Source: Pseudevernia furfuracea
Taxonomy: Eukaryota > Ascomycota > Lecanoromycetes > Lecanorales > Parmeliaceae
Assembly: GCA_022315425.1 (NCBI GenBank)
Contig: JAIUPT010000034.1
Coordinates: 1 to 64,000, forward strand
Direction: 5' to 3'
DNA: 64,000 bases
Shown here: in pieces, positions 32,404 through 44,581 of the stretch
Position numbering within the stretch: the first letter of the stretch is position 1
Layout: each line of letters opens with the position of its first letter
The notes under the pieces: model-generated
What the model was told of the DNA's origin: nothing
Database searches by the model: none
The model's input: only the letters and a program-made list of their open reading frames with translations
Translations under genes and position numbers: made by a program

Positions 32404-35400
32404 TTATTGATCCATTTCCTGTAGTTTCAAGTCACTGAGTCTCAGCATTGCAATGAACTCAGCGAACTTTCCTGGAGTCAGAGGCTTCGTTAGACCGTCT
32501 GCCACCATTTCCTTCGTTGAAATGTAGTTGTATTTGAGTGTTTCATTGACAATCAACTCCCTGACGAAGTGATAGCTGACGTTGATGTGCCTGATACGTC
32601 GATGATTAACAGGGTTCTTGGCCAGGGCTATAGCGCCCTGGTTATCATCGTGTATCACCGTAGAACCGCCTAGATCCTGATCCAATTCAGTCATAAGAAA
32701 ACGAATCCAGACGACCTCCTGAGCAGTGTCCGCTGAGGTCATATATTTCGCCTCAGTGATACTCTTTGTCACTGATTTCTGCTTGATGAATCGTCAGCTG
32801 ATTGCTTCCCCATTCAGCGTGAACACATGACCCGTTATAGACCTAGCATAGTCTTGGTCGTCGGCTCAATCAACATTCGTGTATTCACACAGTGAGATTT
32901 CGACTTCCTCATAAATGATGCCGCGATTTCGCGTATCGGCCAGATATCGAAGAACTCGCTTGAGGGCCTTTCAGTGAATCGCTGTTGAATTGACGTTGAA
33001 TATACTAAGTTTGCATATAGTATAGACGATGTTCGAACGCGTTTTGATCATGAGATACATCAGCTAACCAACACCTAACTTGTAGACGGTGACGTCAGCT
33101 GGATCAGTCTGATACTTCTTTGTAGTCTTCAAGAGGGCCGTATTTGCGTTGGCCTTCATTGAGGTACTTTGTGAATTTGCGTCAGCCATTTGATGGGCTT
33201 TTAGCACATTCTCAACATGGTCTGGCTGGCTGATTTTGATCGTTCGCTGAGCACGGTTTCGTTTCATCCTTATGCTCAGATAATAGGTGCATGGGCCTAG
33301 ATCCGTGGTCTTGAATCGTTCGTATAAGTTTCTTTTGACTCAGTCAACAAGGGGACGCAGTTCAATGATCTGAATGTCATTCACATAGACAGTCACGAAG
33401 ATTATCTCTTGATCAGTCTTGTACAGAAAGAGACATGCGTCGAATTGAGATCGAACGAAATTCAGGCTAAGCAAGAACTCAGAAAGAGTCTCGTATCACT
33501 CACGAGGTGACTGTTTGAGGCCATATAGAGCCTTCAGAAGCAAGCACACCTTGTCAGAATTCTTAACAAAGTCAGTGGGCTGTTCCATGTAGATTCTTTC
33601 TTTGACACCGGCATATAGAAAAGCCGTCACAATATTCATTAGGTTTACTTTTCAGTCGTACTTGACTGCGAGTGTTAAAAGGATGTTGGAGGTCGTTGAC
33701 TTGATCACTTTAGAATAGGTCTCGTTGTAGTCAATTCCTTCTCGTTGAAGAAATCCTTTGACTATTCAACGAGCCTTAAACCTGACGACCTTACCGTCAA
33801 CTCCGAGCTTCTTCTTGAAGACCCAGCGGCCTCTGAGTATCGAGCGGTTGTTGAATGGTGAAAAGACTAGATTCCAGACCTGATTGCTCTTCAACGAATC
33901 CCATTCGGCCTGCATTGCTTCCAGTCATTGTTCTCTCTCGAGGCCATTAACAGCTTTCTTATAGGTCAGCGGCTCGTCATAGTCACTCATGAGGGCGTGA
34001 GCGATGACCACCTTGGCGAATCCTTTGATGTGAAGCTTTTGATAGTCTTTTCGATCATGTCTTATTGAGTGACGAAGTCTCTCGCCTCGCAAATTTGGGT
34101 TCTCGTTATTGATTTGTTTCTAAATTGTCTCCGCAGACGAAAGTTCAGTGATCGAGTCAACTTCGAAATCTTATAGATTCTCATTTTCTGAGATTTCTTT
34201 TATAAAACCCTGAAATGCTTCAAGAACGTCTTCGAAATAGGGATTAAGATTTCTAGAAAGTGAAATGGTGATCACGTTCTTATTCTCCTTGTTCGACACG
34301 TCGTCCCAGTTCTCAATAGACACGTCTAAAGGCGGGGCGAAAGGCTCAAGTTACCCTCAAATGACGTCACGTCGCCGAAGCAATTTATGATTTTTGACGT
34401 CTCACAGTCGATATTAATTGATTCTCTCATAGTCAAGAAAGACATATCTGAATTCTCTAGACGACATCTTTCCTCGTTGCTTAGCCTTATAATCGTGTGC
34501 GTAACACATCAGGTCAAAAGGGTGCATGCGAGAGAGATTTGGTTTGACTTTGTACAGAGCCTCATGGGAGGTCTTATCCAGTGCTGAGATGGGCGACCTG
34601 TTTATCACATATATGGCCGTCCGAAAGACCTCAGCTCACAGCGCCGCTGGCAGTCCTGCTGCAATCAATTGAACACGAGCCCTTATCAGCAGTATATCAT
34701 TGATACGCTCATCCAGCCCGTTTTGCTCTGAACAGTCTGATATAGTCAACTTCTGAATGATTCCCATGGACTTCAGCCAGTCCCTTACCTCCTCTGAATC
34801 ATACTCCCCATTATTATCTGATCGAATAATACGAGAGATGATATTGAATTGAGTCTAAACGTACTTCACGAAGTTCTTCAGTTCGAAAAGTGCTTGATCC
34901 TTTGTCTTTAGAAAGTTCACTCAGCGATATCGAATGTTCTAATCAGTCAATGTTGAGACGTATTTGAGATCTTCAATGATCAATAAAAGACTGTCTTTGT
35001 CGTTAAGAAGGTCAGTATAAATTCGATAAAATGAGTCGTTCACTGCTAACATGAGTTCTCTACTAGACGTCTTATGTTACTTAGCGAGAGCACATGACTC
35101 ACAGAACTCCTTCTTGATTGATCTCACGACTTTCATTCCTGTTATTATTGCTGAAAGTCTGACGACGTCGATGTAATTCAGGTGATCGAGCGTCTCATGT
35201 TAGAATTTGACTGAGGCCTTCTTGTGAGAACGTTTTGCCGTCATTGTCACATATCTCGTCACATCCTTGACCTTCACATTCTCAGCATCGCTGAGACGGA
35301 GTTTGAATAGTGTGTTGATGAGTGCACCTTTCATAATGATGTCATTATCGTCGTTAGTTACGATTAGTCGTTTCTTGACTGCATCGAAGGAGAGTTCATT

Positions 35401-36726
35401 GCGAACCAGGATATCAAGAGACAACAAATTAATGTTCATCTCTAAACAGAAATGAACATTCTTAATGAACAAACGACATTCTTCGTCGTTGTCATCGTCA
35501 TTGATGATTAGAGTGTTCAATTGAATGATTTCTCTGTGTGTTATATACACTGTTTCTCCGTCACAGGTCTCCATCTCAATTGATTCGTTCAATAGGGTTG
35601 AATCTTCGCGATATCAGATTATGAAGTATGTATAATGCAAGGAGGCTGCGGAGTCAAAGTAGAAGTCAAGGTCCTTGATGCTGACGTTTATAGCACAGCA
35701 GGTCTTTTCCTTCCCTTTGTTCTTGTTCTTGTTTTCAGACTTCTTCTTCTGAAATTCGGCCAGCCTGTCTTTGTTTTTGTCACGTCAGGTCTGGTTAGCC
35801 TTTTCTGAGTGGGCCATTCAGCAGTCTCCTTCATGGAACCAGTTACATTCGTCACACTTGATTCTCTTATCTTCGTCTTTCTCTTGAGGCTTCGACTTGG
35901 AATTGGAGTTGGCGTTGAAGTTAGCCGAATTTGTCTTTCCAGCGGCCTTTAAGGCCTTGAAATTGAATTGGTCAATGATCAAAACCTTCTGCCTCCGCTC
36001 CCTGTTCAAAACCCTCTCGCACATGTCGTCAAAGTCAGGTTTCAGAGGCCTTTCGTTGGCGTCTTTGTCACGGGAGTTGATAACGATTTCGACAAACGAG
36101 TCATAGAATGATGAGAGGCCATGTAAGAATGTTGTCGTTACGATTCATTGTGAAATGATCGAATCCAGCTTCATGAGCGAGACTTTGGCCTTCTTAATGG
36201 TTTTCACCCAATCCGTCATATTCTTACAGTTGTTCAGGGTCGTACGACTCATGATACGTCACAGGACCTCCCTTGAGGTATATTCTTTGGATTTGTATTG
36301 GTTTCTGAGTCGTTGGACCATCTGGTAGACATCTGACACATCAGCGATATGGGTCAGTCCTCCTGATTTCAGCGAGAAACGAATGTTACCGATAATGTAC
36401 TTATTGGCTGTCTTCCAATAGACGATCCTTTCGCTAAATGCCTTGTCTGTTTCCTTGTCCATTTGAACAGGTATCGTGTCGTGTCCGATTAGAACACCAT
36501 CGATGTCAGTCATTTCACACATGCCAAGAATGAAGTTGTATCAGTGGTTCCAATTCTTGGCCCCATCCAGCATTGGGATGATGTAGCTTGTGCTTGGTGA
36601 TGCAAATGTAGAAGACCTGTTCTTATGTAAAAAGATCTTTTCGATTGCAGTTAAGACTTTCTCTGGTTGCTGCTTCGGAGGGGGCGTCAGTCCACCAATG
36701 TCCTGTTGTTCGGTTTGTCCAGACAT
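32404..36726 (-). pseudogene. Copia Gag-Pol polyprotein, degenerate
   Basis: It starts MSGQTEQQDIGGLTPPP at 36726. Order of domains: Gag (to about 35900), a zinc knuckle CDECNWFHEGDC (about 35820-35855), a protease region around YFDSAASLHYT (about 35630-35675, DSGAS-like), integrase with HETLDH ... CESCALAK (about 35080-35210) and RIIRSDNNGEY (about 34800-34835), reverse transcriptase with GRWVFKKKLGVDGKVVRFKA (about 33750-33830) and VYVNDI in place of YVDDI (about 33380), and RNase H with ITEAKYMTSADTAQEVVWIR (about 32695-32755), ending at 32404. Several stops replace a conserved Trp, such as D*AD and IS*R in the RNase H region, as expected from G-to-A change of TGG. This order (integrase before RT) defines Copia. 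Confidence 0.92.
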
Positions 36727-36850
36727 CGTCTAGACCAGCAGGGTACAGGGTGGGCTGGGTGGGTTGGGTATGCTTGAAAAGAGTGCTCTGGATGTTAGTC
36801 CTAGGGCAAAGATTCAAATTCTATCTTCTATGTCAACCGGGCTCATAACC

Positions 36851-37048
36851 TGTCATAGGCTACAGTGGATGAAGGATAGAAAGCATGTAGATCTATGATG
36901 GGATCCATGAGATATAAGATCTCATGGATAACAAAGAAATGCTACAAACATCGGTGTAGAAGCAAACTACGACATGCAGTCGACATGCAGTCGACATGTA
37001 TGGAAGAACGCTAGAACATGTATGGAATGGCCTAGGCACAGTCCGACA
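36851..37048 (-). repeat. Copia 5' LTR
   Basis: 198 bp, upstream LTR relative to the minus-strand element. The stem at 36905-36927 reads CCATGAGAT ... ATCTCATGG, with an A-T pair where the other LTR has a G-C pair. It is followed by TTACA at 37049-37053. Confidence 0.95.
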
Positions 37049-37053
37049 TTACA
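37049..37053 (+). repeat. Target site duplication of Copia element (right), TTACA
   Basis: Second copy of the TTACA found at 32144-32148. It lies within the interrupted dehydrogenase coding sequence. Confidence 0.93.
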
Positions 37054-37965
37054 GCCATTGCTCAAGCACTCCAGGAAGGTTGGCTGCTGCTCGGTTGGTG
37101 GCCCGCCCACAAACCCAATGATACTTATGCGGCCGTCGATTTTTGTGGCTTTCAGGGACTGCGCTATGGTTTGAGGTCCCCCGAGTTCGATGACACGGTG
37201 TACGTTTAAACCGGCAGGGGTGAGGCTGGCGGCAGCGGTGCCCCAGTGTATCTCGATTTTGTAGTTGATGACATGATCGGCACCTAGCTTCTTGAGGACT
37301 TGAGCTTTGGACTCCGAGCTGGTTGTGACGATTACCCAGGCCCCAGCGGCTTTGGCAAACTGAAGCCAACATGTTAGTAAAAGCATTGAAGGGTTTGGAG
37401 CAGTTAATATGGTGGTAACCCTTGAGGATGGCAGGCACAACAATGTTCATGTTTGGTACTCTTCAAACCCTGGTCTTATTCGAATGAACACTGAAGTCGG
37501 GGGTAGCATTGCGTTTAATCGCCTCACAGAAGCTTATAGCTACGAAGCAACGTACCTGCAAAGCAAATATACTCATTTCCCTGTGCCTTGCGTTAGTACC
37601 GTATGCCCCGACCTCATCATGTTCCCCTCCATTCCATACAATGCATTCTATGCTGTGATAGCCGCACAAGACAGGGTGCTGGCCTGTCTGAAGACCAGTG
37701 TTTTCGGCATAGCAACTAGGTTCTCCTCATCGTATGTACCATACTCTCGTAAAGTGCCGTCTGTAGTGCCGCCCAGACTTTTGACTGTGGCTTTATATTC
37801 CAGAGAGCCAGCTATGTGGCCTTGATTGAACAGCGTGAAAACTCTATCACCGGGCTTGAAGCGAGTGACGCCAGGGCCGACTTACTCGACGGTGCCGGCG
37901 CCATCAGAGGCTGGGACAATGGAATTGATGGTAGGGAGAGTGTAGACACCCAGAAAGCTAGGTTA
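37054..37965 (-). pseudogene. Zinc-type alcohol dehydrogenase (MDR family), truncated and Copia-disrupted
   Basis: On the minus strand, segments follow the order of fungal NAD(P)-dependent alcohol dehydrogenase/quinone-oxidoreductase-like proteins. The GVYTLPTINSIVPASDGAGT block has an in-frame stop soon after. VTRFKPGDRVFTLFNQGHIA, GTLREYGTYDEENLVAMP, ASTLSCAAITA, and a cofactor-domain segment LQFAKAAGAWVIVTTSSESK with KLGADHVINYK follow, then GRISIIGFVGG and ECLSNGCN at the insertion point. The N-terminal 50 or so residues, which carry the first catalytic zinc ligands, are absent. Several Trp codons are stops. A GTACG donor near 37556 and the frame change at 37390-37560 suggest an ancestral intron. 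It was inactive in at least three ways. Confidence 0.85.
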
Positions 37966-38098
37966 GCTTTGCATGCGATGGATTGAGCTTTTAGGATTGA
38001 GGAAAAATGAAGATGAAGGAGTGATGGCAGATTTGCAATATGTAAAGTACTACCTTGGAGATGAATCAGTCGCATTATTGTCATCCTCGAATACTTAC

Positions 38099-39325
38099 GG
38101 CGGTGAACCTTGCTTCTGTATGTGCACGATCTCTTGAGCGATAGCTTTTGCCTCTGGATACTCTTTCCAAATGGTAGTTCAATCGTTCTCTTTCGTATCC
38201 TTTCGAGCATTGATACCAGCCCCGACAATTTCCAAGACGAACTCGGCAAGATTAGTATGGGAGGGTTAGACTGCATCGTATCGTTCGAAGTACGGGACCA
38301 CAGCTTGCACAGGGCCAAAGCTATGGTGACTTGAGTTCAAGCCATGAGCGCGTGGATCTCAAGTATCTCACTAAAGCTGTCCTCGCAAAACAAGAAGTCT
38401 ATCGAAATTGGCGAACAAAGATGCCGAAGGCCGGTGTATCATAACGAGAACCGCTTATCCATTCTGAGAAAGACGCCTCCAATAATCGACAATATGCATA
38501 GCTCCTCAGGAGTCGAGCCCGGAAGTTGGTTCATTGGCGAACAGGACTTTGGGTCGAGCGACAAGCTCAACTGCGATCTAAATAGATCAACGGCAATCGA
38601 AGTTCTTAAAATGACAGCCTGCACTCACCGTAACTCGCTTGATTAGCTCTACCCCCAGACCAGACTCCGCGTCACCGACGAGTGCATCTTGCACCTCTTT
38701 CAGGTCCAGGAGATCTAGGATATAATTGACGTAGGACAATTTCTCCGCTCGGCTATAGTGGTTTGATTGCCGTAACAGAGCAGAAAACTCCGATGCCTCC
38801 CTCACAGTCGCAGTACCGTCGTGCAGATCCTAGGGTTAGTTAATTGAAACCTGCTCTATAATATTAGAATCAAAGAGATAAGCAAAGATGTTGCATGCTC
38901 GGGGTAAGCTGCTTACCTATGACTCTTCTGAACGCTCCACCGGGCTCCTTTCCACCAAACAACACCTCCCCTCCAAGTTCGCCAGCAAAATTCGTCTGAC
39001 TCAGGCAGTAAGGAGCGTCGTCTTGCCGGCTCCGCTAGCCCCACAGAGTGCGATGAAATCACCCGGTCTCACATAACCAGTAATACCTTTCAAAATATGC
39101 TTGTCGCCAATGTCAACGATGAGATCTTTCCAAGTCAGAGCTGGACCATCGTGGTAGACTCTGTCTGTTTGAGGTCCCCACAAACATTCGCCGGACTGAA
39201 GAACGAACTGTCAGCATCTCTATTTCACAAGGTGTATGAGCTCATAACTTACACTAATAGCTTGCCAGCCTGACTCGGTTCTCCTTAGCAATCCTGCAAT
39301 GCGGACAATCTCTGCCGGTGATTTC
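38099..39325 (-). pseudogene. PDR-type ABC transporter fragment (second nucleotide-binding domain)
   Basis: Minus strand. LTWKDLIVDIGDKHILKGIT and GYVRPGDFIALCGASGAGKT (39001-39140) give the start and Walker A of the second ABCG/PDR nucleotide-binding domain. MREASEFSALLRQ ... KLSYVNYILDLLDLKEVQDA ... VELIKRVTV (38610-38805) is the signature region. VELVARPKVLFANEPTSGLDS (about 38500-38580) corresponds to LFLDEPTSGLD, with the Walker B Asp replaced by Asn. FGPVQAVVPYFERYDAV ... NLAEFVLEIVGAGINARKD ... IWKEYPEAKAI (38110-38325) follows. It covers roughly 400 of the family's roughly 1400-1500 residues, with frameshifts and stops. The downstream end is cut off next to the dehydrogenase relic. 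Confidence 0.85.
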
Positions 39326-39329
39326 GCGA

Positions 39330-41378
39330 TGTGACCGACCACAAAGTATCTTATCACCGTCAGTCACACCTCTCACACCGCTACCACCGCTGATACTGAG
39401 ATGCAAGTAATTAAGCTGAAATCCTACCACCCACAGCAAAAAGAGCGCGAATGCCCTGGTCGTTAAGAATCAAAGGCGGATGTGAACAGTGGGCCGTTCC
39501 AGGACAGATTAGGGACACTTCTAAGAGGTTGTATTGAAACACACGCGAAGCCGATAAAAAGAGCAAGGTGAGAGGGTTTCAGAGGGACTGTCAACAACTT
39601 CCGGCAATGTAAAATCCCAAAATTAGTGCTCGATAGAGACCCTGTCTATTCCGCTGGTCCATTCTGAAGGTTGGGGTTACACCAGATGATAGATAAAGAG
39701 ACTAAAGACTAAATAATTCACAATAATAATAGAATCAGCGTCATTAGAAATCGAACTTATGATTGAAGATAGTCATCGCAAACATATAAGAGAGAGATAA
39801 AGCTCCTGACTGCGAGAAACTCAATAGGTACTTTCAGAAGGCATAGTCCAAATTTCAATAGCCCTATCGCGGTTTCAGACGATAGGAAGCCGCAGTGATC
39901 GTTTCGCGCAATTAGCCCACACTTAGCGAGCCGGGGGGTGAGCTATCAGTTGAGTGCGGGGCAGGATTAGTCAGACTTGGTTCTTAAAAATAGATTCGTG
40001 GTTGGCATTATCCCTGTTGGAAATAGTGGCAAACAGCCTTACGGCATTAGTGGCTTGGCACTTCGCTCACTCCATGTATTCTACCTCTCTACATAGACAA
40101 CTTAGTCCACTCAATATTAGTGTCTTCAGACCTACATTATTCAACAATCCCCTCACACTTCTTAGGTCGTCGCTAAACACAAGCTTACCTAGATCAACAC
40201 GGCGGTATCACCATCAGCCGCAAACGCCCCATTATTTGTGGTGTTTTGTTGCAGCCATGATAGAGTCCGCGTTTTCGGATCGAGAGACTAGCGGTCACGT
40301 TTCGCTTCGACGTGATCCTTCGATTCTCTAATGTCGTTGGACGGACTCAGCCCCGGCCCTCGAACCTAGATCCCGAGATCTAAGAACCATAACTTACGCA
40401 CACTCTCAGCGGATAAGATTCCTCTAGAACGACGAATGATCCTCCTCATTCTAAGACCTGTCCCGCACGTCAAGTTTTGATGATATTTGATTAAACGGGA
40501 GCTCTGCTTTTTAAGATCGACATTTCCCCACAGCGTGGGATTGAGAGACGTCACAAAAAGTTAAAGTTCAAACCCAATTTTTAGGTGACATATAATCATG
40601 CTGACATGCATTAGTCCTCCCTGTCGCCTGATTACTAAACTCTGAACAACAGCGAAGGGTCTGCTTCCTTCGACACAGGATTGGTGACATCGTCGCCATT
40701 ATTGCATAATCTTTCAACCTATGGAATGGGCTGGAACGAAGAGAAGAACGGGATCTGTGTATGATACCCCTTGAGCGGTTTTCAAGGCCAAACCCAAATC
40801 TCACGCTAGACATATAGTCAACATTTAGCACCAAAATCAGTAGGCAGTACCTACATCCGAGCCCATATCCGATTCGTTATAGAGCAATATTTTTCTTGCT
40901 AGTTTCGCGCCGTCGCGGGAACTATTGTGCGTGAAATTCGGGACAAACGAAGGGAACGAGGGAAGAGCTATTCCGCGAGCCTGACAAGGCTGTCAACGAG
41001 AGTCGTCATAAGGATATTGGACAAGGAAGACGGGATAGGAGACTGCGTGGTACAGCTAAGGAAGTGTCATACATGGCGCAGCAGTGGGCTCCGTGCATGA
41101 AGCGCCGCGCACTATATCTTAGTGTATGGTTGGCTGAGATTAAAAGACGCCCAGCAGATTCCTACAACCCTAGCGTGTTGGCAGAATCTCCTGTGGACGA
41201 TTCCCCATTTCTTCGAGCTCAACACCAATTCATATTTGGATCTTGTTCGACTGCTAACAAGCTCTCTGGGATACAGCACAAAGCTTCCATGTTTTTGATT
41301 TCAACTTGATTTCCAGCAAATTCAACTTAAACATTCGCTGTAGGAATATTTTTCCCTAGCAAATCCCCAACTCACCAG
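39330..41378. other. No recognisable gene
   Basis: I see no supported gene in these 2 kb. Open frames at 39954-40331 (+) and 40568-40834 (minus) show no domain I recognise. An ATCCCGAGATCT/AGATCT-like palindromic patch occurs near 40370. The stretch may hold old transposon debris between the fragment cluster and the first intact gene. Confidence 0.45.
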
Positions 41379-42806
41379 ATGGCGACACCGAACGCGGCGG
41401 AGATTCAGTATCAGCTCTCGCACATGCACGAGGATCGATCCAAGGATATTGTCAACTCAAATATTGTATGTGGCATCATTGCCATCATCGGGGTGACTCT
41501 GCGACTCGTGTCTCGGCGATTGTGCAAGTCGGCCATTCTAGCAGATGACTATGTGTGTTTTGCTGCGCTGGTAAGCCATTTCCTGTCACTTGACACTTGA
41601 GGTTTAGCAATTCATGCTCTGAGCTTGCGAGTGCCGATCACTAATGATTTCGCATTGGATAGCTATTTGCTCTTGGTGAAGTGATGGGGGGTCTGATGTG
41701 TATGTTGTCCTCTTACCCTAACATGCGAGCGTAACCTTCCTGATCGGCTTCCGCAATCAGGTGTTCGGTATGGCGGTGGAAAGCATGCTGTTCTTCTCAA
41801 GAATCCGGAAGCATTCGCCAAAGTATGTCTGTGCTGGCAGTCTCTCTGAATAAACGTGTCTACTCACAGCTAAAACAGTGGGTCATCACCACGGAGATAT
41901 TCTATAACGCCGCTATCACAACCATCAAACTCTCGATCTTGCTGCTCTATGGCCGACTATTCCCACTCCCTCATTTGAAACGCATTCTTTGGAGTGTCGG
42001 CGGCTTCGTCATAAGCTGTTGGCTGACCATTACTTTGTTAACCATTTTTCAATGCCGACCTATTCGAGCAGCTTGGGATTTATCAGTGAAGGGCCATTGC
42101 CTCAGGCTAAACGTGGCCTACATCGTTCTGGGCACATGCAATACCATCACTGACATGATCGCTCTCTGCCTACCTATGCCACTGATCTGGCGATTACATA
42201 CCGACAAATCGCGAAAGGTGCAGCTCATCGGCGTGTTTTCGCTTGGAGCACTGTAGGTCCCCTAGCCATTCCTGTCAAGCAACAAGGTGCTGATCCAAGT
42301 GCGCGAAGTACTTGTGGCGTCAGTCTGTACAGAATTCCCAAAATGGCGCAGCTTTCATTGTCTGATGCACCCTGTAAGACCCTCTGTACTTCTTTGATAG
42401 CTCATGAGTCATTGGCCAGGACATCACTCACAGCATCCTAGGGTCTGACGTTGACGCCTGTGTCTGGGGCGTGGTCGAAGTTTGCCTTGCCATTCTCTCG
42501 GCATGTACGCCTACTTTCCCAGCTCTCTTGCGTTGGCGCAGCCTTCGCGCCAACTCTCGCCTAAGCGTAGGAGCACCAAAGAGGTCGGGCTCAGCGGGCT
42601 TCCCAGCTTTGGTCCCTGATGAGCGCCGAGCAGGATTCAGAAGTGATTCGGGCTATGCCCATAAGAACGCCGTGAAAATGAGCGATTGGTCTCAAGTGAC
42701 AAAAGACGAGGAACAAGATATCAAATTTGTCGAAGAGACAAGTTCGTCAAACGATCCCCGAGATGATTTGGAAAATACGATTACTCAGCCGAAAAATTTG
42801 CGCTAA
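41379..42806 (+). CDS. Integral membrane protein, fungal rhodopsin/SAT4-like domain
   Basis: Six exons join to a 364-residue protein: 41379-41570, 41663-41690, 41761-41822, 41870-42252, 42309-42373, 42442-42806. All junctions are in phase; the donor at 41691 (GTCTGA) is the weakest. The protein is a seven-helix membrane protein of the family often annotated rhodopsin-domain or SAT4/PTH11-related. Family marks are the ADDYVCFAAL start of TM2, YGGGKHA, KLSILLLYGRLFP in TM3, the FQCRPIRAAWD cysteine loop, DMIALCLPMPLIWRL in TM5 and LYRIPK ... SDAPWSDVDACVWGVVE. The C-terminal tail of about 110 residues is hydrophilic and cytosolic by analogy. Such proteins act at the plasma membrane; ligand and partner are unknown. 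A second member lies at 53868-55425. Confidence 0.88.
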
Positions 42807-43363
42807 CGGATAATGGTTCGTATTCCCTGCGACGCATTATTAAATACGAGGCGGTTTCATTTTCTATGCGACGCATTATCCAATAATACGATGCGAGATG
42901 TTCGTTTGATTGAACTCAGTCGTCCGAGGCGGACGCTTGTTGGTTGTGGTCGTATTTTTGCGATGGCTTACAGACTCACAGCGATACCAGATTCCAACAC
43001 GCGTACTAGAGTATAGTCGAGACTCTTCCGAAAGACTAGTCTATTAGAGATAAAATTTCATCAAATAAGGTAGGAGGATGTGTAACAAAAAACTTGCAAA
43101 ACCCCTCTAATACTCGTACCGATATACCAACAATTGTACTTGGGCGGGGAATGACCATGTCGTGGGCAGTGCATTCTAAGACCCTCACGATTGCACACTT
43201 TCTATATAAATGAATCCGCTGTATCTTTTCTCTCGCGACCTTGCAACTTTTAATCCACCTCACTTCAATCCACTTCTCTTCCGCTCTAGTACCCACTCTC
43301 CAACCCAGCAACTCCCCAAAAAGCTCTGTTCTACCAATATTCCTTAATCACCTTCCACGAACC
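42807..43363. other. Intergenic, promoter of the secreted protein gene
   Basis: No gene seen. A TATA-like TATATAAA occurs at 43202-43209, about 155 bp before the start codon of the secreted protein. The CT-rich leader at 43240-43360 is typical of fungal 5' UTRs. Confidence 0.5.
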
Positions 43364-43831
43364 ATGCATCTCCTCACCCTCTCCTCCTCCATCCTCCTCC
43401 TCCTCACCCCTACCGTCCTCACCATCCCTGCCTCAGGGTTGGAGACACGCTCCGAAACCCCGGTCTGCCCCTACGCCATAACCACCGAAAATGTCTGTTC
43501 TTTCGTCCCTGGTACCTGCGAGCAGGACCCCACCAATTCGACTAACCTCCTCATAAATCCCGGTCCGATCTGCAACTGCCGAGGATTGCAGAGTCCGTCT
43601 GACGAATGCCACGTGGTGAGGTGTTGGGATCACAATAGTTATGTATGTACCATGGTGCCCGTCGTGTGTGTGTATGTGTGAGTTTGCTAATGAAAATGGG
43701 GGTGGGTGTAGTTCTGTCACACCGTAGGCTCAGTCGATCCGATTTGGCCGGATACGGCTGGCAATGACTGCGACGGGCAGTGCTATCTTTGCGATGCAGT
43801 CGGATGTGTGAGTTTTGCCTGTGAAGGATGA
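43364..43831 (+). CDS. Small cysteine-rich secreted protein (effector-like candidate)
   Basis: Two exons (43364-43642 and 43712-43831) give a 132-residue protein. Residues 1-20 form a signal peptide with a Ser/Leu-rich hydrophobic core (SSSILLLLTPTVLTIPA). The remainder contains 13 cysteines, including ICNCRG, ECHVVRCWD, NDCDGQCYLCDAVGC and FACEG, and an Asn-Ser-Thr sequon. The intron is 69 bp with a GCTAATG branch site and TAG acceptor. A strong GTGAGT donor at about 43808 with an AG near 43860 would allow an alternative C-terminus. I recognise no named family. Secretion is inferred from the leader, and the cysteine content suggests disulfide bonding in the apoplast or cell wall. A function as an effector is only a possibility. 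Confidence 0.75.
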
Positions 43832-44581
43832 TGACTGAAGTGACCGCGAGCTGACTTAGTCTAGACAAATGACCTTATCAATTGAGGGATGAGGGTAAAG
43901 ACGTCTGACATATGTATTGTGAAGAAGATCCAAAGCGTCGGATAGGGCCGATGAATAGGGAATGTTTCCACGTTGGTCTGCATACTCGTAGCTATGTTGA
44001 AAGACTATTGTGAATTGCCTTCGTACTTAGTCCAACTTGCATGAAATTCTAGCTATACCCTATAGAATCTTTAGTGGGATACAACAGAGCTATAAATGAC
44101 ACATTGCTATTGCGCAGTGCACGTTATCTCTACGTTTCGAACAAAATTACAATCTCGAGCTGTCATCGCAAGCTCCAATTCTTGATATTCTTGGTCGAAG
44201 AATTTGCTACGCCGAGAAGTTGCTATTGTTGAACCACTGGTAGGCTCAGAATAAGTCTTCTTGACTCTGGTCTCAGCGGTAGCACTCCATGGGTGCTTGT
44301 GGATGTCACTCTATCTTCACCGTGAGGTCATCGTAACAAAATCTTACGACAGCAGAGTTGTTATGACATCAGGCGAGAAGCATTGCTTTGTTATTTACAG
44401 TCGGCAAGAAAACATCAAAGCAGCGCTCTCAAGTCAAACGAATCTTTCGGTGCAGGTAGTCATGCCTTGCCGAACTTGATCGCGCGCGCCTCACAGTTTC
44501 GTTGTTTTCAAAGCACAACTCTTCATAGAGACACCGCTGCTGCGCCATAGTCATCCAACCCTCCGTTTGCTAATATGTCCC
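43832..44581. other. Intergenic, no gene seen
   Basis: Between two predicted secreted-protein genes that converge. One frame at 44261-44479 has no recognisable domain. I see no repeats or RNA genes. Confidence 0.5.

Larger units (their letters stand above)
32149..37048 (-). mobile_element. Copia LTR retrotransposon (4.9 kb)
   Basis: Two 198-bp LTRs (32149-32346 and 36851-37048, TGTCATAGG...AGTCCGACA) flank a minus-strand polyprotein. The 5-bp duplication TTACA is on both sides. Next to the 5' LTR (right side) the minus strand starts GGTTATGAGCCCGG. This complements the anticodon-loop region of initiator tRNA-Met (GGGCTCATAACC), a half-tRNA primer site of the kind known for Drosophila copia and related elements. 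Next to the 3' LTR is a purine tract (CAGGGGGAG on the minus strand). LTRs differ at three visible positions, so insertion is fairly young. The coding region nonetheless has many stops. Confidence 0.95.
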
